Source: Phytophthora colocasiae
Lineage: Eukaryota > Oomycota > Peronosporomycetes > Peronosporales > Peronosporaceae
Assembly: GCA_018806915.1 (NCBI GenBank)
Contig: JAGKQI010000047.1
Coordinates: forward strand, 620,001-684,000
DNA length: 64,000 nucleotides
Direction: 5' to 3'
Part shown: one piece after another, positions 1 through 11,817 of the stretch
Numbering within the stretch: position 1 is the first letter of the stretch
Layout: the number at the start of each line of letters is the position of its first letter
Notes under the pieces: model-generated
The model's input: only the letters and a program-made list of their open reading frames with translations
Database searches by the model: none
What the model was told of the DNA's origin: nothing
Position numbers and translations under genes: made by a program

Positions 1-14
1 CAAAAGTGCAAAAG

Positions 15-25
15 TGCCGCGACCC

Positions 26-83
<58 letters not shown>

Positions 84-87
84 AGGC
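15..87 (-). tRNA. tRNA-Phe: tRNA-Phe (GAA), array copy 1
   Basis: 73-nt cloverleaf read on the minus strand: acceptor GCCTCGA/TCGCGGC, U8-A9, D stem GCTC/GAGC, anticodon stem TCAGA/TCTGA with loop CTGAAGA (anticodon GAA, phenylalanine), five-base variable loop, T stem CCTGG/CCGGG around TTCGATC, discriminator A. Six of seven acceptor pairs form; pair 4-69 is U opposite C. CCA is not encoded, as expected for a eukaryotic nuclear tRNA. C-type spacer. The upstream spacer carries a small inversion at 115-123. Confidence 0.85.
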
Positions 88-114
88 GTCAAACACAACA
101 ACACACTGCCATCC

Positions 115-123
115 AGTTTTTCT
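115..123. other. Nine-base micro-inversion in spacer of copy 1
   Basis: Where other units read ACAAAAACT, this unit reads AGTTTTTCT. That is the reverse complement apart from one base. The flanking bases match the consensus on both sides, so the simplest reading is an in-place inversion of a short A/T tract. Confidence 0.6.
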
Positions 124-579
124 TGCACACACTGCATCATCGCACCACCACTTCCTAGACGCAACGTACACGGACACGCCATCACGCCTATCACCCATAT
201 CCACAACGCCGCACTCCATCCGCTGCCATATACCGCCCTCCATAAGTTACAGCCATGCAAAGTCGGTGCCGCCATGTCGTCGCCATCGCCTCGTATTGGC
301 TGTTTGCACGAAGCAGCTCAACGCACCCCGCTAGAGAACCCCACCACCGTGCCGAACCCGTCACTCGGACGTTCATCAGCGCTGACCGAGTGTTGTACCC
401 TGTCAAGACTCGAGCCATGCTCACGCAGTCCAATGTTACCCGACAAATCGAGCGCCATCGTGACGATTGCAGGGCGTGGTAGCAACATTGGCGGGGTGCG
501 TGACCTTCTTGTGTAGCATAGCGAGCCATGTATTGCAGTAGACGCAAGAAAGTCGTAAAAGTAGGAGCGCTAGAGAGTG

Positions 580-593
580 CAAAAGTGCAAAAG
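580..593 (-). terminator. Pol III terminators of copy 2 (type example)
   Basis: Immediately 3' of the tRNA on the minus strand the sequence reads ACTTTTGCACTTTTGC. This places two T4 tracts about 3 and 12 nt beyond the discriminator base. T4 runs are the standard RNA polymerase III stop. The same double tract precedes nearly every copy. Copies 6, 23 and 56 have the distal or proximal tract shortened to T3, and copy 17 has lost the normal arrangement. Confidence 0.8.
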
Positions 594-604
594 TGCCGCG
601 ACCC

Positions 605-615
<11 letters not shown>
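605..615 (-). promoter_or_regulatory. B box of copy 2 (type example)
   Basis: GGTTCGATCCC on the minus strand matches the eukaryotic TFIIIC B-box consensus GGTTCGANNCC. It lies in the T arm and is intact even in the nine copies with the 5-nt deletion, so those could still bind TFIIIC. Confidence 0.8.

Positions 616-647
<32 letters not shown>

Positions 648-659
<12 letters not shown>
648..659 (-). promoter_or_regulatory. A box of copy 2 (type example)
   Basis: TAGCTCAGTTGG on the minus strand, tRNA positions 8-19, matches the internal Pol III A box TRGCNNAGYNGG. It is lost only in the truncated copy 14. Confidence 0.8.
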
Positions 660-662
<3 letters not shown>

Positions 663-1172
663 AGGCGTCAAACACAACAACACACTGCCATCCACAAAAA
701 CTTGCACACACTGCATCATCGCACCACCACTTCCTAGACGCAACGTACACGGACACGCCATCACGCCTATCACCCATATCCACAACGCCGCACTCCATCC
801 GCTGCCATATACCGCCCTCCATAAGTTACAGCCATGCAAAGTCGGTGCCGCCATGTCGTCGCCATCGCCTCGTATTGGCTGTTTGCACGAAGCAGCTCAA
901 CGCACCCCGCCAGAGAACCCCACCACCGTGTCGAACCCGTCACTCGGACGTTCATCAGCGCTGACCGAGTGTTGTACCCTGTCAAGACTCGAGCCATGCT
1001 CACGCAGTCCAATGTTACCCGACAAATCGAGCGCCATCGTGACGATTGCAGGGCGTGGTAGCAACATTGGCGGGGTGCGTGACCTTCTTGTGTAGCATAG
1101 CGAGCCATGTATTGCAGTAGACGCAAGAAAGTCGTAAAAGTAGGAGCGCTAGAGAGTGCAAAAGTGCAAAAG

Positions 1173-1183
1173 TGCCGCGACCC

Positions 1184-1241
<58 letters not shown>

Positions 1242-1245
1242 AGGC
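1173..1245 (-). tRNA. tRNA-Phe: tRNA-Phe (GAA), array copy 3
   Basis: 579 bp after copy 2. Consensus sequence, C-type spacer. Confidence 0.85.
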
Positions 1246-1751
1246 GTCAAACACAACAACACACTGCCATCCACAAAAACTTGCACACACTGCATCATCG
1301 CACCACCACTTCCTAGACGCAACGTACACGGACACGCCATCACGCCTATCACCCATATCCACAACGCCGCACTCCATCCGCTGCCATATACCGCCCTCCA
1401 TAAGTTACAGCCATGCAAAGTCGGTGCCGCCATGTCGTCGCCATCGCCTCGTATTGGCTGTTTGCACGAAGCAGCTCAACGCACCCCGCTAGAGAACCCC
1501 ACCACCGTGCCGAACCCGTCACTCGGACGTTCATCAGCGCTGACCGAGTGTTGTACCCTGTCAAGACTCGAGCCATGCTCACGCAGTCCAATGTTACCCG
1601 ACAAATCGAGCGCCATCGTGACGATTGCAGGGCGTGGTAGCAACATTGGCGGGGTGCGTGACCTTCTTGTGTAGCATAGCGAGCCATGTATTGCAGTAGA
1701 CGCAAGAAAGTCGTAAAAGTAGGAGCGCTAGAGAGTGCAAAAGTGCAAAAG

Positions 1752-1762
1752 TGCCGCGACCC

Positions 1763-1820
<58 letters not shown>

Positions 1821-1824
1821 AGGC
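1752..1824 (-). tRNA. tRNA-Phe: tRNA-Phe (GAA), array copy 4
   Basis: 579 bp after copy 3. Consensus sequence, C-type spacer. Confidence 0.85.
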
Positions 1825-2330
1825 GTCAAACACAACAACACACTGCCATCCACAAAAACTTGCACACACTGCATCATCGCACCACCACTTCCTAGACGCA
1901 ACGTACACGGACACGCCATCACGCCTATCACCCATATCCACAACGCCGCACTCCATCCGCTGCCATATACCGCCCTCCATAAGTTACAGCCATGCAAAGT
2001 CGGTGCCGCCATGTCGTCGCCATCGCCTCGTATTGGCTGTTTGCACGAAGCAGCTCAACGCACCCCGCTAGAGAACCCCACCACCGTGCCGAACCCGTCA
2101 CTCGGACGTTCATCAGCGCTGACCGAGTGTTGTACCCTGTCAAGACTCGAGCCATGCTCACGCAGTCCAATGTTACCCGACAAATCGAGCGCCATCGTGA
2201 CGATTGCAGGGCGTGGTAGCAACATTGGCGGGGTGCGTGACCTTCTTGTGTAGCATAGCGAGCCATGTATTGCAGTAGACGCAAGAAAGTCGTAAAAGTA
2301 GGAGCGCTAGAGAGTGCAAAAGTGCAAAAG

Positions 2331-2341
2331 TGCCGCGACCC

Positions 2342-2399
<58 letters not shown>

Positions 2400-2403
2400 A
2401 GGC
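2331..2403 (-). tRNA. tRNA-Phe: tRNA-Phe (GAA), array copy 5
   Basis: 579 bp after copy 4. Consensus sequence, C-type spacer. Confidence 0.85.
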
Positions 2404-2908
2404 GTCAAACACAACAACACACTGCCATCCACAAAAACTTGCACACACTGCATCATCGCACCACCACTTCCTAGACGCAACGTACACGGACACGCCATCA
2501 CGCCTATCACCCATATCCACAACGCCGCACTCCATCCGCTGCCATATACCGCCCTCCATAAGTTACAGCCATGCAAAGTCGGTGCCGCCATGTCGTCGCC
2601 ATCGCCTCGTATTGGCTGTTTGCACGAAGCAGCTCAACGCACCCCGCTAGAGAACCCCACCACCGTGCCGAACCCGTCACTCGGACGTTCATCAGCGCTG
2701 ACCGAGTGTTGTACCCTGTCAAGACTCGAGCCATGCTCACGCAGTCCAATGTTACCCGACAAATCGAGCGCCATCGTGACGATTGCAGGGCGTGGTAGCA
2801 ACATTGGCGGGGTGCGTGACCTTCTTGTGTAGCATAGCGAGCCATGTATTGCAGTAGACGCAAGAAAGTCGTAAAAGTAGGAGCGCTAGAGAGTGCAAAG
2901 TGCAAAAG

Positions 2909-2919
2909 TGCCGCGACCC

Positions 2920-2977
<58 letters not shown>

Positions 2978-2981
2978 AGGC
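2909..2981 (-). tRNA. tRNA-Phe: tRNA-Phe (GAA), array copy 6
   Basis: 578 bp after copy 5. Consensus tRNA. One A is missing from the distal terminator tract (T3 instead of T4), while the proximal T4 remains. C-type spacer. Confidence 0.85.
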
Positions 2982-3487
2982 GTCAAACACAACAACACAC
3001 TGCCATCCACAAAAACTTGCACACACTGCATCATCGCACCACCACTTCCTAGACGCAACGTACACGGACACGCCATCACGCCTATCACCCATATCCACAA
3101 CGCCGCACTCCATCCGCTGCCATATACCGCCCTCCATAAGTTACAGCCATGCAAAGTCGGTGCCGCCATGTCGTCGCCATCGCCTCGTATTGGCTGTTTG
3201 CACGAAGCAGCTCAACGCACCCCGCCAGAGAACCCCACCACCGTGCCGAACCCGTCACTCGGACGTTCATCAGCGCTGACCGAGTGTTGTACCCTGTCAA
3301 GACTCGAGCCATGCTCACGCAGTCCAATGTTACCCGACAAATCGAGCGCCATCGTGACGATTGCAGGGCGTGGTAGCAACATTGGCGGGGTGCGTGACCT
3401 TCTTGTGTAGCATAGCGAGCCATGTATTGCAGTAGACGCAAGAAAGTCGTAAAAGTAGGAGCGCTAGAGAGTGCAAAAGTGCAAAAG

Positions 3488-3498
3488 TGCCGCGACCC

Positions 3499-3556
<58 letters not shown>

Positions 3557-3560
3557 AGGC
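3488..3560 (-). tRNA. tRNA-Phe: tRNA-Phe (GAA), array copy 7
   Basis: 579 bp after copy 6. Consensus sequence, C-type spacer. Confidence 0.85.
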
Positions 3561-4066
3561 GTCAAACACAACAACACACTGCCATCCACAAAAACTTGCA
3601 CACACTGCATCATCGCACCACCACTTCCTAGACGCAACGTACACGGACACGCCATCACGCCTATCACCCATATCCACAACGCCGCACTCCATCCGCTGCC
3701 ATATACCGCCCTCCATAAGTTACAGCCATGCAAAGTCGGTGCCGCCATGTCGTCGCCATCGCCTCGTATTGGCTGTTTGCACGAAGCAGCTCAACGCACC
3801 CCGCTAGAGAACCCCACCACCGTGCCGAACCCGTCACTCGGACGTTCATCAGCGCTGACCGAGTGTTGTACCCTGTCAAGACTCGAGCCATGCTCACGCA
3901 GTCCAATGTTACCCGACAAATCGAGCGCCATCGTGACGATTGCAGGGCGTGGTAGCAACATTGGCGGGGTGCGTGACCTTCTTGTGTAGCATAGCGAGCC
4001 ATGTATTGCAGTAGACGCAAGAAAGTCGTAAAAGTAGGAGCGCTAGAGAGTGCAAAAGTGCAAAAG

Positions 4067-4077
4067 TGCCGCGACCC

Positions 4078-4135
<58 letters not shown>

Positions 4136-4139
4136 AGGC
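4067..4139 (-). tRNA. tRNA-Phe: tRNA-Phe (GAA), array copy 8
   Basis: 579 bp after copy 7. Consensus sequence, C-type spacer. Confidence 0.85.
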
Positions 4140-4645
4140 GTCAAACACAACAACACACTGCCATCCACAAAAACTTGCACACACTGCATCATCGCACCAC
4201 CACTTCCTAGACGCAACGTACACGGACACGCCATCACGCCTATCACCCATATCCACAACGCCGCACTCCATCCGCTGCCATATACCGCCCTCCATAAGTT
4301 ACAGCCATGCAAAGTCGGTGCCGCCATGTCGTCGCCATCGCCTCGTATTGGCTGTTTGCACGAAGCAGCTCAACGCACCCCGCTAGAGAACCCCACCACC
4401 GTGCCGAACCCGTCACTCGGACGTTCATCAGCGCTGACCGAGTGTTGTACCCTGTCAAGACTCGAGCCATGCTCACGCAGTCCAATGTTACCCGACAAAT
4501 CGAGCGCCATCGTGACGATTGCAGGGCGTGGTAGCAACATTGGCGGGGTGCGTGACCTTCTTGTGTAGCATAGCGAGCCATGTATTGCAGTAGACGCAAG
4601 AAAGTCGTAAAAGTAGGAGCGCTAGAGAGTGCAAAAGTGCAAAAG

Positions 4646-4656
4646 TGCCGCGACCC

Positions 4657-4697
<41 letters not shown>

Positions 4698-4718
4698 CCC
4701 CAACTGAGCTATCGAGGC
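4646..4718 (-). tRNA. tRNA-Phe: tRNA-Phe (GAA), array copy 9, D-loop variant
   Basis: 579 bp after copy 8. Single substitution in the D loop: AGTTGGGA becomes AGTTGGGG, which changes the normally invariant A21. All stems are as in the consensus. C-type spacer. Confidence 0.75.
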
Positions 4719-5224
4719 GTCAAACACAACAACACACTGCCATCCACAAAAACTTGCACACACTGCATCATCGCACCACCACTTCCTAGACGCAACGTAC
4801 ACGGACACGCCATCACGCCTATCACCCATATCCACAACGCCGCACTCCATCCGCTGCCATATACCGCCCTCCATAAGTTACAGCCATGCAAAGTCGGTGC
4901 CGCCATGTCGTCGCCATCGCCTCGTATTGGCTGTTTGCACGAAGCAGCTCAACGCACCCCGCTAGAGAACCCCACCACCGTGCCGAACCCGTCACTCGGA
5001 CGTTCATCAGCGCTGACCGAGTGTTGTACCCTGTCAAGACTCGAGCCATGCTCACGCAGTCCAATGTTACCCGACAAATCGAGCGCCATCGTGACGATTG
5101 CAGGGCGTGGTAGCAACATTGGCGGGGTGCGTGACCTTCTTGTGTAGCATAGCGAGCCATGTATTGCAGTAGACGCAAGAAAGTCGTAAAAGTAGGAGCG
5201 CTAGAGAGTGCAAAAGTGCAAAAG

Positions 5225-5235
5225 TGCCGCGACCC

Positions 5236-5293
<58 letters not shown>

Positions 5294-5297
5294 AGGC
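5225..5297 (-). tRNA. tRNA-Phe: tRNA-Phe (GAA), array copy 10
   Basis: 579 bp after copy 9. Consensus tRNA. Its upstream spacer is enlarged by a partial duplication (about 5,405-5,623), so the next copy is 797 bp away. Confidence 0.85.
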
Positions 5298-5404
5298 GTC
5301 AAACACAACAACACACTGCCATCCACAAAAACTTGCACACACTGCATCATCGCACCACCACTTCCTAGACGCAACGTACACGGACACGCCATCACGCCTA
5401 TCAC

Positions 5405-5623
5405 CCCATATCCACAACGCCGCACTCCATCCGCGCAAAGTCGGTGCCGCCATGTCGTAGCCATCGCCTCGTATTGCACCCCGCTAGAGAACCCCACCAC
5501 CGTGCCGAACCCGTCACTCGGACGTTCATCAGCGCTGACCGAGTGTTGTACCCTGTCAAGACTCGAGCCATGCTCACGCAGTCCAATGTTACCTGACAAA
5601 TCGAGCGCCATCGTGACGATTGC
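5405..5623. repeat. Partial extra spacer copy inside unit 10
   Basis: About 218 bp of spacer (from the CCATATCCAC motif to the GACGATTGC motif) is present a second time, with two internal deletions relative to a normal spacer. It then rejoins at CCATATCCAC. It carries no tRNA. This fits a small unequal exchange or replication slip within a unit. Confidence 0.8.
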
Positions 5624-6021
5624 CCATATCCACAACGCCGCACTCCATCCGCTGCCATATACCGCCCTCCATAAGTTACAGCCATGCAAAGTCGGTGCCG
5701 CCATGTCGTCGCCATCGCCTCGTATTGGCTGTTTGCACGAAGCAGCTCAACGCACCCCGCTAGAGAACCCCACCACCGTGCCGAACCCGTCACTCGGACG
5801 TTCATCAGCGCTGACCGAGTGTTGTACCCTGTCAAGACTCGAGCCATGCTCACGCAGTCCAATGTTACCCGACAAATCGAGCGCCATCGTGACGATTGCA
5901 GGGCGTGGTAACAACATTGGCGGGGTGCGTGACCTTCTTGTGTAGCATAGCGAGCCATGTATTGCAGTAGACGCAAGAAAGTCGTAAAGTAGGAGCGCTA
6001 GAGAGTGCAAAAGTGCAAAAG

Positions 6022-6032
6022 TGCCGCGACCC

Positions 6033-6090
<58 letters not shown>

Positions 6091-6094
6091 AGGC
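6022..6094 (-). tRNA. tRNA-Phe: tRNA-Phe (GAA), array copy 11
   Basis: 797 bp after copy 10. Consensus tRNA, T-type spacer. Confidence 0.85.
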
Positions 6095-6599
6095 GTCAAA
6101 CACAACAACACACTGCCATCCACAAAAACTTGCACACACTGCATCATCGCACCACCACTTCCTAGACGCAACGTACACGGACACGCCATCACGCCTATCA
6201 CCCATATCCACAACGCCGCACTCCATCCGCTGCCATATACCGCCCTCCATAAGTTACAGCCATGCAAAGTCGGTGCCGCCATGTCGTCGCCATCGCCTCG
6301 TATTGGCTGTTTGCACGAAGCAGCTCAACGCACCCCGCTAGAGAACCCCACCACCGTGTCGAACCCGTCACTCGGACGTTCATCAGCGCTGACCGAGTGT
6401 TGTACCCTGTCAAGACTCGAGCCATGCTCACGCAGTCCAATGTTACCCGACAAATCGAGCGCCATCGTGACGATTGCAGGGCGTGGTAGCAACATTGGCG
6501 GGGTGCGTGACCTTCTTGTGTAGCATAGCGAGCCATGTATTGCAGTAGACGCAAGAAAGTCGTAAAAGTAGGAGCGCTAGAGGTGCAAAAGTGCAAAAG

Positions 6600-6609
6600 T
6601 GCCGCGACC

Positions 6610-6667
<58 letters not shown>

Positions 6668-6671
6668 AGGC
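6600..6671 (-). pseudogene. Damaged tRNA-Phe, array copy 12 (72 nt)
   Basis: 578 bp after copy 11. One base is missing from the 3' strand of the T stem (CCGGG becomes CCGG), so the T and acceptor stems cannot both form fully. The spacer to the right is the most diverged of the array, with many single-base indels. Confidence 0.7.
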
Positions 6672-7170
6672 GTCAAACACAACAACACACTGCCATCCAC
6701 AAAAACTTGCACACTGCATCATCGCACCACCACTTCCTAGACGCAACGTACACGGACACGCCATCACGCCTATCACCCCATATCCACAACGCCGCACTCC
6801 ATCCGCTGCCATATACCGCCCTCCATAAGTTACAGCCATACAAAGTCGGTGCCGCCATGTCGTCGCCATCGCCTCGTATTGGCTGTTTGCGCAACAGCTC
6901 AACGCACACCCCGCTAGAGAACCCACCACCGTGCCAGACCCGTCACTCGGACGTTCATCAGCGCTGACCGAGTGTTGTACCCTGTCAAGACTCGAGCCAT
7001 GCTCACGCAGTCAATGTTACCGACAAATCGAGCGCCATCGTGACGATTGCAGGGCGTCGGGTAACAACATTGGCGGGGTGCGTGACCTTCTTGTGTAACA
7101 TAGCGAGCCATGTTGCATTAGACGCGAAAAGTCGTAAAAGTAGGAGCGCTAGAGGTGCAAAGTGCAAAAG

Positions 7171-7242
7171 TGCCGCGACCGGGATCGAACCGGGGACCTT
7201 CAGATCTTCGGTCTGACGCTCTCCCAACTGAGCTATCAGGGC
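7171..7242 (-). pseudogene. Damaged tRNA-Phe, array copy 13 (72 nt)
   Basis: 571 bp after copy 12. Several changes: T stem one base short and altered, anticodon-loop flank CTGAAGA changed to CCGAAGA (GAA anticodon kept), and acceptor 5' strand GCCCTGA. It lies in the diverged block 6.6-7.3 kb. Confidence 0.7.
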
Positions 7243-7751
7243 GTCAAAACACAACAACACACTGCCATCCACAAAAAACTTTTGCACACTGCATCATCGC
7301 ACCACCACTTCCTAGACGCCAACGTACACGGACACGCCATCACGCCTATCACCCATATCCACAACGCCGCACTCCATCCGCTGCCATATACCGCCCTCCA
7401 TAAGTTACAGCCATGCAAAGTCGGTGCCGCCATGTCGTCGCCATCGCCTCGTATTGGCTGTTTGCACGAAGCAGCTCAACGCACCCCGCTAGAGAACCCC
7501 ACCACCGTGCCGAACCCGTCACTCGGACGTTCATCAGCGCTGACCGAGTGTTGTACCCTGTCAAGACTCGAGCCATGCTCACGCAGTCCAATGTTACCCG
7601 ACAAATCGAGCGCCATCGTGACGATTGCAGGGCGTGGTAGCAACATTGGCGGGGTGCGTGACCTTCTTGTGTAGCATAGCGAGCCATGTATTGCAGTAGA
7701 CGCAAGAAAGTCGTAAAAGTAGGAGCGCTAGAGAGTGCAAAAGTGCAAAAG

Positions 7752-7762
7752 TGCCGCGACCC

Positions 7763-7802
<40 letters not shown>

Positions 7803-7803
7803 A
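7752..7803 (-). pseudogene. Truncated tRNA-Phe, array copy 14
   Basis: 581 bp after copy 13. A deletion of about 39 bp removes the 5' acceptor strand, most of the D arm and the start of the spacer. Only the anticodon and T arms and the 3' acceptor strand remain, and the A box is lost. The next copy follows at 539 bp. Confidence 0.85.
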
Positions 7804-8290
7804 CTGCCATCCACAAAAACTTGCACACACTGCATCATCGCACCACCACTTCCTAGACGCAACGTACACGGACACGCCATCACGCCTATCACCCATATCC
7901 ACAACGCCGCACTCCATCCGCTGCCATATACCGCCCTCCATAAGTTACAGCCATGCAAAGTCGGTGCCGCCATGTCGTCGCCATCGCCTCGTATTGGCTG
8001 TTTGCACGAAGCAGCTCAACGCACCCCGCTAGAGAACCCCACCACCGTGCCGAACCCGTCACTCGGACGTTCATCAGCGCTGACCGAGTGTTGTACCCTG
8101 TCAAGACTCGAGCCATGCTCACGCAGTCCAATGTTACCCGACAAATCGAGCGCCATCGTGACGATTGCAGGGCGTGGTAGCAACATTGGCGGGGTGCGTG
8201 ACCTTCTTGTGTAGCATAGCGAGCCATGTATTGCAGTAGACGCAAGAAAGTCGTAAAGTAGGAGCGCTAGAGAGTGCAAAAGTGCAAAAG

Positions 8291-8300
8291 TGCCGCGACC

Positions 8301-8358
<58 letters not shown>

Positions 8359-8362
8359 AGGC
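8291..8362 (-). pseudogene. Damaged tRNA-Phe, array copy 15 (72 nt)
   Basis: 539 bp after copy 14. It lacks one base of the T-stem 3' strand, the same defect as copy 12. T-type spacer. Confidence 0.65.
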
Positions 8363-8870
8363 GTCAAACACAACAACACACCGCCATCCACAAAAACTTG
8401 CACACACTGCATCATCGCACCACCACTTCCTAGACGCAACGTACACGGACACGCCATCACGCCTATCACCCATATCCACAACGCCGCACTCCATCCGCTG
8501 CCATATACCGCCCTCCATAAGTTACAGCCATGCAAAGTCGGTGCCGCCATGTCGTCGCCATCGCCTCGTATTGGCTGTTTGCACGAAAACAGCTCAACGC
8601 ACCCCGCTAGAGAACCCCACCACCGTGTCGAACCCGTCACTCGGACGTTCATCAGCGCTGACCGAGTGTTGTACCCTGTCAAGACTCGAGCCATGCTCAC
8701 GCAGTCCAATGTTACCCGACAAATCAGAGCGCCATCGTGACGATTGCAGGGCGTGGTAGCAACATTGGCGGGGTGCGTGACCTTCTTGTGTAGCATAGCG
8801 AGCCATGTATTGCAGTAGACGCAAGAAAGTCGTAAAAGTAGGAGCGCTAGAGAGTGCAAAAGTGCAAAAG

Positions 8871-8881
8871 TGCCGCGACCC

Positions 8882-8931
<50 letters not shown>

Positions 8932-8944
8932 GAGCTATCGAGGC
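8871..8944 (-). pseudogene. Damaged tRNA-Phe, array copy 16 (74 nt)
   Basis: 580 bp after copy 15. An extra C on the minus strand (plus-strand AACTGGAGC) lies within the 5' D stem and disrupts the GCTC/GAGC pairing. C-type spacer with local deletions and a small duplication near 9,340. Confidence 0.6.
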
Positions 8945-9438
8945 GTCAAACACAACAACACACTGCCATCCACAAAACTTGCACACACTGCATCATCGCA
9001 CCACCACTTCCTAGACGCAACGTACACGGACACGCCATCACGCCTATCACCCATATCCACAACGCCGCACTCCATCCGCTGCCATATACCGCCCTCCATA
9101 AGTTACAGCCATGCAAAGTCGGTGCCGCCATGTCGTCGCCATCGCCTCGTATTGGCTGTTTGCACGAAAGCAGCTCAACGCACCCCGCTAGAACCCCACC
9201 ACCGTGCCGAACCCGTCACTCGGACGTTCATCAGCGCTGACCGAGTGTTGTACCCTGTCAAGACTCGAGCCATGCTCACGCAGTCCAATGTTACCCGACA
9301 AATCGAGCGCCATCGTGACGATTGCAGGGCGTGGTAGCAACAGGTAACAACATTGGCGGGGTAGCATAGCGAGCCATGTATTGCAGTAGACGCAAGAAAG
9401 TCGTAAAAGTAGGAGCGCTAGAGAGTGCAAAAAGAAGC

Positions 9439-9448
9439 AGCCGCGACC

Positions 9449-9506
<58 letters not shown>

Positions 9507-9510
9507 AGGC
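9439..9510 (-). pseudogene. Damaged tRNA-Phe, array copy 17 (72 nt)
   Basis: 568 bp after copy 16. One T-stem base is missing and the discriminator base changes from A to T. The normal double T4 terminator is replaced by a diverged sequence. T-type spacer. Confidence 0.65.
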
Positions 9511-10014
9511 GTCAAACACAACAACACACTGCCATCCACAAAAATCCTCACCTGCATCATCACACCACCACTTCCTAGACGCAACGTACACGGACACGCC
9601 ATCACGCCTATCACCCATATCCACAACGCCGCACTCCATCCGCTGCCATATACCGCCCTCCATAAGTTACAGCCATGCAAAGTCGGTGCCGCCATGTCGT
9701 CGCCATCGCCTCGTATTGGCTGTTTGCACGGAACAGCTCAACGCACCCCGCTAGAGAACCCCACCACCGTGTCGAACCCGTCACTCGGACGTTCATCAGC
9801 GCTGACCGAGTGTTGTACCCTGTCAAGACTCGAGCCATGCTCACGCAGTCCAATGTTACCCGACAAATCGAGCGCCATCGTGACGATTGCAGGGCGTGGT
9901 AAGCAACATTGGCGGGGTGCGTGACCTTCTTGTGTAGCATAGCGAGCCATGTATTGCAGTAGACGCAAGAAAGTCGTAAAAGTAGGAGCGCTAGAGAGTG
10001 CAAAAGTGCAAAAG

Positions 10015-10025
10015 TGCCGCGACCC

Positions 10026-10083
<58 letters not shown>

Positions 10084-10087
10084 AGGC
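10015..10087 (-). tRNA. tRNA-Phe: tRNA-Phe (GAA), array copy 18
   Basis: 576 bp after copy 17. First intact copy after the damaged block (copies 12-17). C-type spacer. Confidence 0.85.
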
Positions 10088-10591
10088 GTCAAACACAACA
10101 ACACACTGCCATCCACAAAAACTTGCACACACTGCATCATCGCACCACCACTTCCTAGACGCAACGTACACGGACACGCCATCACGCCTATCACCCATAT
10201 CCACAACGCCGCACTCCATCCGCTGCCATATACCGCCCTCCATAAGTTACAGCCATGCAAAGTCGGTGCCGCCATGTCGTCGCCATCGCCTCGTATTGGC
10301 TGTTTGCACGAAGCAGCTCAACGCACCCCGCTAGAGAACCCCACCACCGTGCCGAACCCGTCACTCGGACGTTCATCAGCGCTGACCGAGTGTTGTACCC
10401 TGTCAAGACTCGAGCCATGCTCACGCAGTCCAATGTTACCCGACAAATCGAGCGCCATCGTGACGATTGCAGGGCGTGGTAGCAACATTGGCGGGGTGCG
10501 TGACCTTCTTGTGTAGCATAGCGAGCCATGTATTGCAGTAGACGCAAGAAAGTCGTAAAAGTAGGAGCGCTAGAGTGCAAAAGTGCAAAAG

Positions 10592-10602
10592 TGCCGCGAC
10601 CC

Positions 10603-10660
<58 letters not shown>

Positions 10661-10664
10661 AGGC
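10592..10664 (-). tRNA. tRNA-Phe: tRNA-Phe (GAA), array copy 19
   Basis: 577 bp after copy 18. Consensus tRNA, T-type spacer with one inserted G beside the diagnostic site. Confidence 0.85.
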
Positions 10665-11172
10665 GTCAAACACAACAACACACTGCCATCCACAAAAACT
10701 TGCACACACTGCATCATCGCACCACCACTTCCTAGACGCAACGTACACGGACACGCCATCACGCCTATCACCCATATCCACAACGCCGCACTCCATCCGC
10801 TGCCATATACCGCCCTCCATAAGTTACAGCCATGCAAAGTCGGTGCCGCCATGTCGTCGCCATCGCCTCGTATTGGCTGTTTGCACGAAAACAGCTCAAC
10901 GCACCCCGCTAGAGAACCCCACCACCGTGTCGGAACCCGTCACTCGGACGTTCATCAGCGCTGACCGAGTGTTGTACCCTGTCAAGACTCGAGCCATGCT
11001 CACGCAGTCCAATGTTACCCGACAAATCGAGCGCCATCGTGACGATTGCAGGGCGTGGTAGCAACATTGGCGGGGTGCGTGACCTTCTTGTGTAGCATAG
11101 CGAGCCATGTATTGCAGTAGACGCAAGAAAGTCGTAAAAGTAGGAGCGCTAGAGAGTGCAAAAGTGCAAAAG

Positions 11173-11178
11173 TGCCGC

Positions 11179-11236
<58 letters not shown>

Positions 11237-11240
11237 AGGC
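11173..11240 (-). pseudogene. tRNA-Phe with 5-nt deletion, array copy 20 (68 nt)
   Basis: 581 bp after copy 19. The 3' region reads TTCGATCCCGCGGCA: five bases spanning the end of the T stem and the start of the 3' acceptor strand are gone. T and acceptor stems cannot both form, so a mature tRNA is not expected. A and B boxes are intact. T-type spacer. Confidence 0.85.
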
Positions 11241-11744
11241 GTCAAACACAACAACACACTGCCATCCACAAAAACTTGCACACACTGCATCATCGCACCA
11301 CCACTTCCTAGACGCAACGTACACGGACACGCCATCACGCCTATCACCCATATCCACAACGCCGCACTCCATCCGCTGCCATATACCGCCCTCCATAAGT
11401 TACAGCCATGCAAAGTCGGTGCCGCCATGTCGTCGCCATCGCCTCGTATTGGCTGTTTGCACGAAGCAGCTCAACGCACCCCGCTAGAGAACCCCACCAC
11501 CGTGTCGAACCCGTCACTCGGACGTTCATCAGCGCTGACCGAGTGTTGTACCCTGTCAAGACTCGAGCCATGCTCACGCAGTCCAATGTTACCCGACAAA
11601 TCGAGCGCCATCGTGACGATTGCAGGGCGTGGTAGCAACATTGGCGGGGTGCGTGACCTTCTTGTGTAGCATAGCGAGCCATGTATTGCAGTAGACGCAA
11701 GAAAGTCGTAAAAGTAGGAGCGCTAGAGTGCAAAAGTGCAAAAG

Positions 11745-11755
11745 TGCCGCGACCC

Positions 11756-11813
<58 letters not shown>

Positions 11814-11817
11814 AGGC
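11745..11817 (-). tRNA. tRNA-Phe: tRNA-Phe (GAA), array copy 21
   Basis: 572 bp after copy 20. Consensus tRNA. T-type spacer with a 7-bp loss at the CACAAAAACTTGC tract. Confidence 0.85.

Larger units (their letters stand above)
594..666 (-). tRNA. tRNA-Phe: tRNA-Phe (GAA), array copy 2
   Basis: 579 bp after copy 1 and identical to it over 73 nt. First T-type spacer. Confidence 0.85.
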
